Source: Diphasiastrum complanatum
Lineage: Eukaryota; Streptophyta; Lycopodiopsida; Lycopodiales; Lycopodiaceae
Reading direction: 5' to 3'
Assembly (NCBI GenBank): GCA_029204225.1
Contig: MU832123.1
Coordinates: forward strand, 22,035-86,034
DNA length: 64,000 nt
A program made the translations under genes and the position numbers. Positions 25,570 through 38,400 of the stretch are shown here, piece after piece. The notes below the pieces were generated by a model. That model was given only the letters and a program-made list of their open reading frames with translations. It made no database searches and had not been told where the DNA came from. The stretch's first letter is position 1. Every line of letters starts with the position of its first letter.

Positions 25570-26243
25570 TGTGAAACTACAGTACTTTGGGGACCAAAAA
25601 TGGATCCTAAATGATCCACAAGAGTTACTATGTGCTTGCTTACCAATCTATCAGAAAACTAGTTACCAGAAACTTGATCTAGATTGGCAAGTTCACAAAC
25701 AACAAGCAGTGATAACGGAAATACAGATCATAAACATAAATCCAAGTTGGCACGTGTGTACTACAGGCTAAAGTACGACTTGCAAGCTGTGTTTGAAATT
25801 TTCAAAGTGTCGGTTTCATTTGAATCATCAAAAAACAATGTACATGAGAGTAGAAACTCGAGTTGCCAATGTGCTCCAAAAATAATCTATCTTCTCACTA
25901 TGGAGAGATGGAATACATAGCAAAACTCACTTCCTTTGCTAAGTTAGGTGAAAATCCAGCAGTAATAAGAAAGTAGACTCAACTTTCTTGCCCTAAAATG
26001 AAACCCTATCCTAGATCCTAGAGTCATGCTTGGTAGGTGCATGGTGTTGGTAGAAATCTCATCACAAATCAAGGTCTAGATCTTACAAAGTAGGAATCAC
26101 TACCAAATGGACACAACCACTCCTCTTGACTCGAGCTAACCTGCCATGTGGCACTTTGGCCATACAAGTGTCAAACAAAAAATATAGACAAAATGTACAA
26201 TATTCTACATGGCTAGATTTGCCAACATAGGCAATTTTTCACA
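25570..26243 (-). mobile_element. 3' LTR of truncated copia element F (same family as E)
   Basis: The plus strand begins TGTGAAACTACAGTACTTTGG and ends GGCAATTTTTCACA. Read on the minus strand it parallels the E LTR (53178-53868), including CTTGTGGATCATT and AGTACTGTA near the end. A purine tract (GAGGAGAAG on the minus strand) adjoins at 26244-26252. Confidence 0.82.
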
Positions 26244-26690
26244 CTTCTCCTCAAATCTAGCCTTGGAAACAACAATACTTTTATCAATCACTCCAATTGA
26301 AGATCTAAGCTTGACAAATGAATCTTTAGGTAAAGATTTAGTAAACAAATTAGCCAAGCAACTTCATGATGGCACATATTAGAGCTTGATCTCTTTGGCT
26401 TGCACTTTCTCCCTCACGAACTTATGAGCAATCTCGATGTGCTTGCTCCTTACATGGAATGTAGGATTAGTAGCAAGTGATTGGTCTGATTGGTTGTCAC
26501 AATAGGTGATAGGGATCTCCTCCTCCATGACATGAAGCTCCACCAATAGCCTTTTGAGCCACAAGACCTCCTTGCATGTTGATGGCAAGTCCTTGTACTC
26601 GGATTTTGTCGAAGATAAGGAGATGGTATCTTGCTTTTTAGAAAGCCATGATACTACTCCATCACATAGAAAAGTGGCAAAGGCACTTGT
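26219..26690 (-). pseudogene. Copia RNase H fragment of element F
   Basis: Read from about 26690: STSAFATFLCDGVVSW, SKKQDTISLSSTKSEY, EVLWLKRLLVELHVMEEE, YCDNQSDQSLATNP and SKHIEIAHKFVREKVQAKEI, then a stop at 26379-26381 and the tail LFTKSLPKDSFVKLRSS. It is the last domain of a pol closely related to element E. The rest of the element is missing beyond 26690. Confidence 0.88.
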
Positions 26691-29280
26691 TGATAGTATG
26701 TGCCTTGCCGGTCATATTCAACAACTCCACCCACACATTGTGTTGCGATGGAAAAGACTTATTTTAGACAGTTGCTTTAGCAAATGTAGACATAGTTCTC
26801 TTCACCAATTTGTATGATGCATATGCTCCTCTCTAAGCATATTATAATTTCCTACAATTATCAATGAATTGTTATTTGATCTGTTCAATTGTTTTTTTAT
26901 GCCGTGTGCAAAGCTTTGAGTTGGGCCTTATCAATTTCACAGACATTATCAAAGTGTTTGAGATTAGGAACCGAATAGCGATTCTAGGATCAACGTGAGC
27001 TGCAAGAATTTTCATTCATTTTTGCCAAATCAAGCTGGTCCATATGATCACCCCAATGCTGCCTGTGGAGGTCGCTCATCCACCAACGTTTCTAGTATCT
27101 AGAGTCCCTCAATGTATTATCAAGAAGAAGGAAGATTGTGGCCAGCAGATGGCACTTTAATCATGTAGCCTAGGCAAAGCAAGACTAAATGGCCACGAGT
27201 CTGATTCGTTTTTCTACTCTTCACAGCTATTTCCATATCTAAACTCTAATGATTTAAATCTCTACAACACTTTTCAAGTTGGTCTTTCAAAAAGCATTTG
27301 TTTACTACTTTTAGATTTGTGAGTGATAATATGATTATTTAGCTTTTGTTTGGGAATTGATACGATATTGACAGTAGGAGCCTTTAATTGTTTTGTGTAT
27401 AAATCGATGGATCGAATGACTGATTGAGTGAGGTGATGCTACTTTTGATCCCTCTCAAGTATAATTGTTTTAGGGTTTTTGTCTTGCTAGATGGAAGATG
27501 ATGCATTGCACACTGTTGCTACTACATTCGCAATGGTATTGATTTTATGGTTCAGGCATGTGTTTAGGATTTTCAATGTGGATGTTGATGCCAAGTGGAT
27601 GACTATTGTGGGGAGGTACGAACATGGGGTTGTAGAAGAAGATAAACTAGTAATATATCAATTGGATATGTATATAAGCAAAAAAGAAAAGGGCCTTGGA
27701 AATCTATGAGTAATTTATTTGCAAGTTTAGTGAGTTTAGAGTTCAGGGTAGTAATCCAAAAAAGGTAGCACATAGTTTAGGGTTTAGGGTTTAGCGTTCA
27801 TGGTTTAAGGTTTAGGGTTTAGGGTCTATGATCAAGTCCTTTTTACATTTTTGTGTCTAATAATTGATCTGAAACATCATTCATATGTGGTAATGGATTC
27901 TTTTTTTCTTGGGAGATTATTGCGAGCTCAATAATCCGCACACAATCACATACCATTATTAATCTTGATCATTTTTATTTGTGCACTCATTGGACTATGG
28001 CCAATTGAATATTTCCAAGCTTGTTGACTAGATCGCCAAGATATATCTGAATTCTTGGGACTATTTAAATTGTACTTTATAAGAGAGGTGGATTGGAAGT
28101 GAATGGTCATGATAGCATGGTCAATTTTCCATTCCGATCTATTGCGTAGATTGAAATTGAGTACATCAATTATGAGCTAAAATTGAAATTTTATAACATG
28201 AACATGCAATTGCTCTACTATATACATATCACCAATCTTGAGATTGGGCAATATAAACTAAGAGATGTATAAAATAGAACATGGAATCATTTTCCTATGT
28301 ACATGTCACCAGTCTTGAAGAACTTGTGTTGGTACTAGTCCAACATACTTCTTCAACAAGATCATATGGAACTTGTTATGGATATTTCATTCTACAGGTA
28401 CCTCTTCACAAGTGTGATTTTTTATAACTTGAAAAGCAAGCTCTAACAAAAATTCTTTAAATATAACCATAGATGGTAATTTGGGTTTACCAAAAGAAGC
28501 ATTCACAATTTTGTTACAAGGAAATTTTGCAATAGGAAGGTCATTTTAGGCACTACGGGTCACTTCAAATAGGTCTACGAAAACTTTCGGCTCATTGAAA
28601 GTTGTAACATAGAAATATTCAACAACTAAACTGTTTGACATGTAAATTGCCTCGGAATGGCATTATGGACACTTTTGTTTTGGAACACGGAAACATTGTT
28701 TAAAAAAAAAAACTGTGATTTTTTTTATCGCGGGCGAGGACAAATTTCATAGGTAGGCCATTGCTACAACCTTCTTTCCACTGTTCTAAGAATACTCTTA
28801 TCAACATAATGATAAATTTGGCTTCAACAAATGATTTAAGTAGGAGTAATTATTCGATTTGGGAAGCAAATGAGGTGATTAGCTTGAATCATGCAAATTA
28901 TTCGAGCAAAATCTTAAAGTGATTTAAAATGCTGAAGGGCTACAAATGGAGATCGAGATTACAAAGCACAAACTTAAGTTGGTTAATTCAAAGTAGAAAG
29001 TTCTGAAGTGATAAAAAAACTTCGTCTAGCAAAAAATAGAAGGATGACTAGTTGAATTGTCATATCAATAAGCAGTATACTATAACAGAAAATGTGATCA
29101 CCAAAAAACACATGATTTTGGCCTTTTTAGCCAATATAACTTGATTTAAACTATATGTACAAGCTATATGGTTGTACTATTGAAACCAGTCAACTTCTTC
29201 AAAGTTTGGAGTCGAACATCATTTCAAATGTCAACAACAAAGGGGGAAATGGTAAAATTAGATAAAAGTTTGTAAGTACC
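26691..29280. other. No gene recognised; interstitial telomere-like repeat
   Basis: A 72-codon frame at 27491-27709 begins with ATG but resembles nothing I recognise and has no neighbouring support. The rest is AT-rich and featureless apart from the TTTAGGG array. Confidence 0.4.
27776..27824 (+). repeat. Interstitial TTTAGGG telomere-type array
   Basis: Seven consecutive 7-bp units in register: TTTAGGG, TTTAGGG, TTTAGCG, TTCATGG, TTTAAGG, TTTAGGG, TTTAGGG. This is the Arabidopsis-type telomere repeat; four of seven units are perfect. Confidence 0.92.
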
Positions 29281-29475
29281 TGTCGACATGATGAATCAGC
29301 TCCTGCAGATGCCAATTTGCTCTTGCAAATTTGCTCCTCACAGTTCCAATAAGCTCCTACGCTCCTGCAAATCTGCTCCTCACAGTTCCAATAAGCTTCT
29401 TCGGACTCCAATCACCTCCTGCAAACTCAAATCATCTCCTGCATACTCCAATCGGCTCCTGCAAATCTGCTTTTA
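29281..29475. repeat. Degenerate minisatellite (CTCCTGCAAATCTGCTCCTCACAG family)
   Basis: A unit containing GCTCCTGCAAATCTGCTCCT plus CACAGTTCCAATAAG recurs about 4-6 times in full or shortened form. Confidence 0.7.
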
Positions 29476-29499
29476 ACATTGGCATGCTGAAAGAAGCCT

Positions 29500-29815
29500 G
29501 ATATGTGTTGTAGGATGCTTGAAATGCATTTTGGGATGGTGATGGAAGCTTGAAAAGCATTGTGAGATGGTGAAAGAGGCCTGAAATGTGCTGTGGGGAG
29601 GTGAAAATGGCCTGGGATCCACTACGGGATGGTGAGGGAATCAAGAAATGCATTGTGGGTTGTGAAGGAGGCCTGAAATCCGTTGTGGATGGTGAAGGCG
29701 GGCTGAAATCCACTATGGATAGTGAAGGAGGCCAGTTGATCGCTGTGATGGTGAAGGGAGAGCGAGCAAGTGCAGATGATCTCTGCGATGGTGAAGGGAG
29801 AGCGAGCAAGTGCAG
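29500..29815. repeat. Degenerate ~30-36-bp minisatellite
   Basis: Around ten diverged copies of GCCTGAAAT..., ...TGTGGGATGGTGAAGG occur in tandem; the last two (GCGATGGTGAAGGGAGAGCG) are nearly identical. It lies directly before the AG microsatellite. Confidence 0.7.
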
Positions 29816-29861
29816 AGCGTGAGCAGAAACAAGGAGCGTGAGAGGGAGAGACCCCCCGTGC

Positions 29862-30012
<151 letters not shown>

Positions 30013-30937
30013 TTTGAATTTAGGGAGGGCGACCCCACAAGCATGCCTACCATTTTTTTAGATAAGGTTTTATAAAAATGATGAGTTGGACCCGCATCGC
30101 ACAATCCCGTGGCAAATGTACTGACAAACCTTTTTCTTGGTGTACCTTCGCTTCTCTTAAGATGACAACAATTTTCTAAATCTTCGACTTGTCCTTGGTC
30201 ATTAAGAGGGACAAGTTTTTTTCGAAGAGACAAATTTCCAGTCAGTCAATCCAACGGCTTGTACACTGGCCCGAGCGTTTTAGGTGGCCTACTCAGGAAC
30301 ATGATGTTGCCTTCTCACTTGAGCCTAGGCCACTAGGAATCACCCCAACTTAAACTCATGTAATTGGCAACAGTTATGTCAGAATCATTTTGATCAACTC
30401 AGTATGTTTGTTGTTTAATTTCCCATTTAATTCATCTGTCATCTCAGTTTCCATTCAATTCGTCTGTCGTCTCAATTCACAATCATTTTGTTTGTCGTCC
30501 ACTTGTTTTAATGGCCCAATCTGAAGTTAAAGTGGTCTCATCCACAAACTGGATGGAATTTAATAATCTTCTAAATTGACTTCTAATCAGTTGTTGTGTC
30601 GATTTTACAACACAATTGATGTGGAATTTTATTACATTAAATTTTATTCATTTTGTTTGTGATCCATGCTCCATTGTTGTTCGCATGTTTGATCATTTCA
30701 TCCTCTGGGAGCTGCATAGCATTTGTGCCTAAGACTAAAGGCTCCTATACATAATCTTTTGATTTGACTTCATCACTGAATGGATAGCATATTAATGGTC
30801 ATTTAAATTTCGCGTATTATGACACTCAAGAGTATCACCAACGTATTTTATGAGCTTGGATTGAAGTGACCTATAGAGCAACACAACTCTACTTTTTGAG
30901 CTCTTTGACTCTATTCATGACTGGTTATAGGGTACTT

Positions 30938-31577
30938 TTTTGGGACAAAGGACGTTGGATTTGAGCAGGATTGGATCTGTTTGGTCCGAAATAGGCTCAT
31001 GAACCTGTGGCCACCCCTTGTTGTGATTTCGGTCAGTATGCACCAAATCCGACTGGTGCCGAGAACTATCCGTGAAGCCCTTTTCGGGAGGTCACTTGAC
31101 GTAATAAACTGAGAAACTACCCGTTTCATGTCTGGTCTGTTCCTACAGGTTCCCCGCGAGATTACCCACTGGCCAAAATCGAAAGCTAGCAAAGCCGACA
31201 CTGTTCAAAAAAACCGGAGTCGAAGGACGGAAGAATGTGAAACTAGTCCATTTCTCGTGCCCTAATTGCGTTGTTTCCGGCGTAAAGACTGTTTGGGGCA
31301 AAGGACGTCGGATTTGAGCGAAATTGGATTTGTTTGATCCAAAATAGGCTCACAAACCTGTGGCCACCCCCCGTTTGTGATTCTGGATAGTATGCATCGA
31401 ATCCGACAGGTTCCGAGAACTATCCCTGAGGCCCTTTTTGGGAGGTCACTTCAAATGGACGTAATAGACTGAGAAAATATCCATTTCATGTCTGGTCTGT
31501 TCCTACAGGCTCCCCACGAGATTACCCACTAGCGGAATTGAAAGCTAGCGAAGCCGACACCGTTCAAAGAAACCGGA
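30938..31577. repeat. Direct duplication, two ~285-bp copies
   Basis: Copies at about 30938-31219 and 31291-31577 share long blocks such as AATAGGCTCA, CCTGTGGCCACCCC, GAGAACTATCC, TTTCATGTCTGGTCTG and GAGATTACCCACT. The copies are spaced about 353 bp apart and differ at roughly one base in seven or eight. Probably non-coding retroelement-derived DNA. Confidence 0.8.
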
Positions 31578-31764
31578 GGGTTGTTGTTGTTGTCAAATCC
31601 GTTAGCATAGTTGTATGGGATGAGCGTGAAAAGGGCCATGACGTCAACATTTGCTGAAATGAACGTTGGTGAAAATGTGAGAAATGCATCACTCTGACGA
31701 AATGCCTTAGGATTTGATTTACAGGGTGCCTTCACTTTTTCTAGAGCACTTTTGGCATTTTTGT

Positions 31765-31880
31765 AAGGCAGTGTCGCCTTTTTCACCTGTCACAAAACAC
31801 GTGTAAAAATACAGTGTCGCATTTTTCACCTTTTCTTCGCTTGTGAGAATTTACATGTAAATATGCAGACTATGCGACAA
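31765..31880 (-). repeat. U3-type GACACTG repeat block, isolated
   Basis: Contains AGTGTCGCCTTTTTCACCTGTC and CAGTGTCGCATTTTTCACC, the reverse complement of the motif repeated at 2320-2670 and in the B LTRs. No LTR could be outlined around it. Confidence 0.6.
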
Positions 31881-33629
31881 CGTGAGTCAAAATGCAACAG
31901 AAATGGAGGCAGATTAAAATGGGATTTAGGAGAATAGAGGAAATAAATCCCATTTTCTAAGTGGAAGGATTTGGGATTGGCCATGGACAAAATTATCATC
32001 CATACGTCGAACTAGCCAATCATCCATCAACCACATAGCTGGGAGATATCAGTGGACTTCCATCGAGCCCTACAGGCATACCAAGGGGAGTATATCCACT
32101 CTCTCGATCCCACAGTCAGGCAATCGGCATTGTTCGCAAAAGATCTAACCTTATTGGCATCCGTTGCAACGATGGGACGATTGCCTTCCCACTTTGTCAT
32201 TCGATCCAAATAAGCCAATGGCGTCAAATAATATTAAGGATTAACTGCGGTGGCCTGTTGACAGATCCCCTACTCTAGAGGACCTGTTGTTTCTTTGTTT
32301 TTCTGATTCTTTCTACTTCTTCAGAACCGATTCTGCCTATTACCAGGCTTAAAGGCATTCGTTAGATGTCTTCTTGATTTAACAATGCCAACTCAGGTAG
32401 AAGGGACAAAGTGTCGTTTTAGTATTTTCTTTATGTCCTGCCTATCAGAGGACAATGCACTTACATTCTACATGGATGCAAGCCAAGAACGCTCATTCAC
32501 AAATCAGCATACAAAACAATATGTGTTCTACAGATTCTACAGCTACCTACACTTAAAACGGACTGAAATCAGAGCCTACACTACATTAATACTGAACTAC
32601 CTTGCATAAATTGACAAAACAAGAAACAAGAAACTAATCTACAGCATGTTAGACGTCCAAGAATCAAGAAACCAACTAGCCTTTTGATTCTTGGACATCC
32701 CAAGAACATCAAGAACTGGATTGTACAGAGATATGCAAGAATCACACCACAAATCCAGCCTATTTAGTTTCCTTGAATACTGGCTTCTACATTAATTCAC
32801 AAGAAAAGAAGAAAGCTAATCCACAACTAGGAAAGCAAGAAAACTAATCCACTCTAAATCCACAACCACACACAATATGAATGGAAGGGCATGATCATAG
32901 GGGCATCACTCAAGAAAACCATCATGATCAAGGAGCTTAGTGTAGCATCAAACTCATGGAAAATCTTCTTATTAAGCATGGAGTAGATACAATGCAAAAG
33001 CTCCTCTTCACAAAGAGAGTCTCTTAAATAAGCAAGAGAGCTCCTTAGGTGGCATCCTAGTGGAATTTTCACATTTCTCAAATTACAAGTGGAATAATGC
33101 TCTCCACTAGAAGTCGCCATCAAAAGGTGGCTCACTCTACTTTCTTTAAGAGGGGTCTACTTGCATTTATTACATTTGCTTACAAATACTAGTTCCTACA
33201 TGGTCATTCCATCTTCTGGAATTCACCATGAGGCTTACACAGTTCTTGCATGTCTATATTGGCTAGTATTTCTCGGCTCTCAGTCTTCATTAGTCTCGTC
33301 TTCTCAGAGACCTCCTCGGTCTAAGGTGAGAGGTGCTCTTGAGTTGCTCTATCCGAGTATCTTGGGGATTCGTCAGAATCAGCCAACATGGCCAGATTAT
33401 ATTTCCATGCTACAATGATGGGAGGTTCCTGGGAATCTCGATTTCTAGCCTGGACGACTTCAAAGTGGATCGTCGAAGCCCATCATTGTTTTTTTGCCGC
33501 ACAACCTAGATTTCAACACTGTCCGACTCGATTTCATGGAGAAGATGCAGTATCATTTAATAAAAATTTGAGTGATGCAAATAAAAGCCCACAGTAGCTG
33601 CATCTTGCAGGTGTCATGGGACCGCCACC

Positions 33630-34100
33630 AGTTTTGGTGGGGGATACTGTTGGAGGGTTTGCGGATCCCAAGGCAATCCTAACCCTAGTTAATAAGTGAG
33701 AGGGATTTAATGCCCTGCGTGAGTAAGTCCAATCCGATGATCACATAGAGATTTGATAAAAAGTCAATAAAATGACTTTAGGCCTTTTTGCGGGACTTTT
33801 AATGTCGCAGGGCCAAAATGTCAAGTTAGTGAATAAAGTTGGGTTCCCCTCCAATTTGGATGGTTCTCACTCTTTTTTAAAATTTGAATAATTAGGGAGG
33901 TAGAAATGGGCCAATAGGATCTTGAGGCCAAGGCCCTACTCTCTACTATAAAAAGAGACCAGCTTGAGTTTTCTACACATGTACATATCTTCATTTCAAT
34001 CAAGCAGATTGGTTCTCTTGTGAAATGGATTTATGAATGTCCTTGCTCTCTATCACTTTTCCTCCATCTCTCATGCTTTTATTGTGTTTGCTAATTGTTG
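33630..34100 (+). mobile_element. Possible LTR start with polypurine tract and TATA box
   Basis: GGTGGGGGATAC (33636-33647) resembles a polypurine tract and is followed by TGTTGGAGGGTTTGCGG. About 300 bp on, TATAAAAAGAG (33947-33957) resembles a core promoter. No second LTR, primer site or target duplication was found. Confidence 0.35.
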
Positions 34101-34194
34101 GATCTAAGTGTTATTGGGATTGCATGTTTTTATACTTTTTGTGAGAGAGAAGAGGGCAAAGAGAAAGAGTAAGCTATCTTCATTGTGGATCGTA

Positions 34195-34262
34195 GTGTTA
34201 ATGGATGTGTAGTGTTAATGATTGTAGTGTTAATGCTTAGGGTTAATGGATGTTAGAGTAGA
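34195..34262. repeat. Short imperfect TAGTGTTAATG repeats
   Basis: TAGTGTTAATG occurs three times and a variant (TAGGGTTAATG) once within 70 bp. Confidence 0.75.
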
Positions 34263-34639
34263 TGTGGATCTTCCATTCATGCTGAAGTATGAAATATGTT
34301 ATCACTCTCATGGGAACAAACCTACACATGACAACTAACTTCATCTCCTTGATGCTAGATTGATTAGATCTTGGGTTGAGGATAGGCAGGGAAAGTAACC
34401 GAAATAGAACATAACCTCAAAGATGAAGATGAGTAGAATGCATTCATGGTGAACCATCACCATATCGATCAACATGAGGAATGATTCCTCAATTTCTAAG
34501 TGACACAATATATGACAATCCATCAATACAGATTATTCGGCTTACAATACAGATAAATTTGTTTACCTTTGAGACAACAATTCACACATGATCAAAGGTG
34601 AAGATAATGTCCGGCTGAATTTTTAGAATGGAGAATCCA

Positions 34640-35475
34640 AAGTCATTCTAAAAATATATAAAGTTCCAAATCTAGCAACTAATCTATTGTAAATTACTGA
34701 TTTAGGACAGTAGAGTTTGGATCAGATTCATGTAAGATTTTTGATAAATTGAAGAGAGTCCTTGCACTAGGAAAAAGACAAGTATATCTTTATCAACTTA
34801 CTCATTGCTATTCTGTGACTAACCGTGCTTTAAACAACTCAGTCTTGACTAATAAAGAATTAATTTGGCATTATAGACTTGGGCATTTGAATCATGTATT
34901 GATTGCTAATATGTCTAAACAATTTTTAATTTTTGATCTTGATTATCAAAGTATTGACTCTCCAGTCTGTCAAAGCTATACCATAGGAAGCAAGCCTTTC
35001 AAGTTAAATAAAGAACATGTATTTAGAAATCTTTTAGATGTAATTCATTCAAATACATGTGGCTCAATGCAAACACCATTATTACTTGGTGCTACATTCT
35101 TTATGACATTTATTGATAATTATTCAAGAAGAGCTCCTATATATTTTATGAAGCACAAATCTGAAGCCTTCCACTTATTCAAGGTCTATAAAGAGTACGT
35201 TTAGCTGCAGACCGACAATGGTGGTGAATACATATTCAAAGCATTTAAGGAGTATTGATCGACAAATTGGATCGAACAACAGCCTGCTACTTCCTATTCT
35301 CCTCAATCCAATAGACTTGCAGAGAGAAAGCACAGAACCTTAGTTGAATCTGCCAAATGCATGATCGCTCATGCATCATTGCCTAAGTATTTTTGGCAAC
35401 ATGCTATTTCTACAACAGCTTATGTGCAGAATTGATGTGTGACTAGAGGTATATCGAACAACAAAGCTATACTAT
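34640..35475 (+). pseudogene. Copia protease/integrase fragment
   Basis: Begins with KVPNLATNLL (end of protease region), shifts frame near 34745, then gives LIWHYRLGHLNH (pre-integrase) and a frame to 35204 with VIHSNTCGSM and TFIDNYSRRAPIYF. Stops at 35202-35204 and 35258-35260 interrupt LQTDNGGEY and SNRLAERKHRTLVESAKC. The first catalytic Asp of the integrase (normally HTD or HSD) is replaced by Asn (HSN). No RT, RNase H or LTR is attached. Confidence 0.85.
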
Positions 35476-38400
35476 TACTACTTGTACAAGGTATTATAAG
35501 TTTCAGTCTATACTTGGTCATTAATTTGCCATCTTTAGGAGCAAGTACTTAACTTGGCAGCTATCATAAATCTTTAAGCACTCTCTATTTATACATGTAT
35601 AGAATCAAAGTAAGAGTATGAATCAAATGATCTACGCATGAGAATAAAGATGCATGCAAATAGATTCATCAAACAAGTTGAGACATAGCGAATAGTGTCA
35701 ACTATCTATGCAATAGCTTTGGTCATCTCAGTATTGTTATTAATCTTCGAACTATTCTGAGAAGTCCATGTAATACTTCAAGTACTTTCTATTAGTGTAA
35801 TACTATAGTTTCCTTATTGAATGAATTACTTTCAAGGATCATTTCAAAACACCATAATAAATGAATGTCGCTTACTAAGCTTTTCCTATTTTCTCACTTT
35901 TAATATAGTTCATTCAGTTCAAGTTCACGGTCCAGTTCATGATGTTTGTTTGTTCTATCTAGTTATGTATATTCCTTACTCCACTATTAGTTGGTTGATC
36001 GAACTAAGCAATTATTTATCAGAACTATTATGGATGTCTACAATGTCTCAAATAGTTTTGAATACCAAGTTAGGTCGATCGTGTGATAGTATTGTTAGCA
36101 TGATAGCAAATTTGTGACAAATGTTATACAATTCATTCTTATCTCATAGAATTTCCTTCTTCTATGGAGAATCGTATTCTCTTGCAAATTTAGTTGCACT
36201 ATATGGCCTTTTTTATTACAATTTGAAGATATAATATTAATTATATTCTCTAAATAATGGATTCTTTCCATTGAAAATGCATTACCATACCCTTCTAATC
36301 TTTCTAGGAAACCATTTTTTCCATGACACAAAATATATATGTAAAGTATTTGAACAAAATTTAGGATGTTGTATGGAATGTACCTTTAGGATAAAATGCC
36401 CTGTATCTCCATAAATCCAAGTTTATTTCTCTGTCAACCCTATAATAACCATCAACTGATAGGCAAAACGCTTTCACACCTCTTTTAACTAAAGGAGCAT
36501 ATTCTTCGAAAAGATCTATATGGAAATGATTTTGTTTTTACTGTCAAAGGAAAAGCATGTTACAATCAATATCAATTGAACAAAAAAATTAAATGTGATA
36601 CACAAAGCATCATTATACATGTCATAATACCATTTTAGCATTTCATGTAGCACTTGAAGATGGGGATTGCTCTTTGATTCAAAATGTTGTCATGGCACTC
36701 AATTTTTTTTGTAGTTCGCTCAATCTTACCCCTTTTTCCAAATCTTGCCCATCTCTCTTTTCTCTCGAGAGATGTAGGCATTTTATGTAGCATTCGAAAT
36801 AAATGTTTTAATTTCTTTAAAATTGCTCAATCTAATGTAACATAGGTGGCGCTCTTCTTTTTGGTTCTTGCCCATGTCTCTTTTCTCCTGAGAGATGATT
36901 TCTCTCAAGGGAAGCCTTCGTTAACCATGGCTTTAACCAAAGTTGTCATTAGAATGGTTATGTATTGTAAGTACTATAGGCAAGCACTTCTTGTGTTTCA
37001 ATTCTTTATTTTGACAAATCACTCTATCCTTTTGTCTTCAAAAACTCCTATAATGGATAATCTTTGTCAATATGTTTCGAAGTAGGTGAATTTGAAGACA
37101 TAATCGAGTGAAGATTGGCATGTCAATCCATAAGCTATGCCAAGGGACATGCAACAAAACAATCATAGTAACTGAGGAAAGTATGGAAATTGTTGAAACA
37201 CTTGGCATGGGACAGTGGTCCTTATGTCCAAATGAACTAGTTTGGTTCTCAAAAAATTTGTTGTACAGATACCATAAAATTTCTATAAACTTTTGTATTA
37301 CCTCATCTCTAGTAAAAAATAAGTTGATTCTCCCTCTACATTATACGAACACTTATCATTACTAGATTGATTATGGTGTGCTCGTGTCCTCCAACATTGT
37401 GATAATTAGGTCTCTTACCACCTACTCTACCAACGTGTTTTTGTAAACTCAAATCCATTTTTAATATTATCCTCAATACCATATGGTCTTATTTTATGTT
37501 GACTCAAAATCTTCTTGAGAACATCCCCTTTGGCTAGCATTGTATTTTTATGTGTTGACTACTTTTTCTCTGGTAGATAAATTTTCTTGTTTGAAAAAAT
37601 TAATATTTATTTGTCTTGTTTTAACGCCATTTGAAAAATATCAGATTACTCTTAGAAAAACCATTGGATTTAAAGCTCCACCAACTCGGGGGACTTTTAT
37701 GTTCAATGAAAATGCACCACATGACAATAGAGATGACTTCATTGGATTTTGTGCAACATTTTTTACTCTCAAATATAATTTTTTGTGGAAATAAACTTCT
37801 TATTTTGTCAAAAGAAACACACATCCCTACCTCGGTCGTATCAAACATGCAAATCTCAAGTATAGTTACCTCTTTCAAATTTTGATAACTATAGGCCCCT
37901 CTACAAATTCTCCCTTAATATTTTATGGACCTACATCCATTGTGTCATGTTTTACTCACACATCATCAATTGGGACTCACCTTGTGAGAGGTCTTACTAG
38001 GACAACTTCCTTCTAAATGTGCATATTTGATCTTGGTGAGAGGTCTTACTAGGACAACTTCCTTCTAATTGTGCATATTTGATCTTGGTAAAATAGATTT
38101 GAATTGTTTCTATTGGAACAAAAAAACAATTGTCTTTGTGATTAATTAAAAGGATTTTCAACATCAAGTAAAACCTTTCTATAAGTGATCATAAAGATGT
38201 ATAACAAATGTGAAATCTTTATAACAAATGTGAGCTAGTTTATGTTACAATTTGTCTTGAATGCATTCACAAAATATTTTGATTTTATTATCTCTTGCAA
38301 TAGCACACATATCATTATGTCATGGTTTAGTTTCACTGTTCTTTTACAAACACAAACGTACTGAATTGTGATTATTTTGTTTCTCACAAATGATATCTTC

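Noticed and set aside
27491..27709. 72-codon plus frame considered as a transposase fragment
   Set aside because: No catalytic motif, no terminal repeats and no neighbouring transposase pieces.
30911..31201. 96-codon minus-strand frame
   Set aside because: Part of a duplicated repeat unit; the second copy does not keep the frame open.
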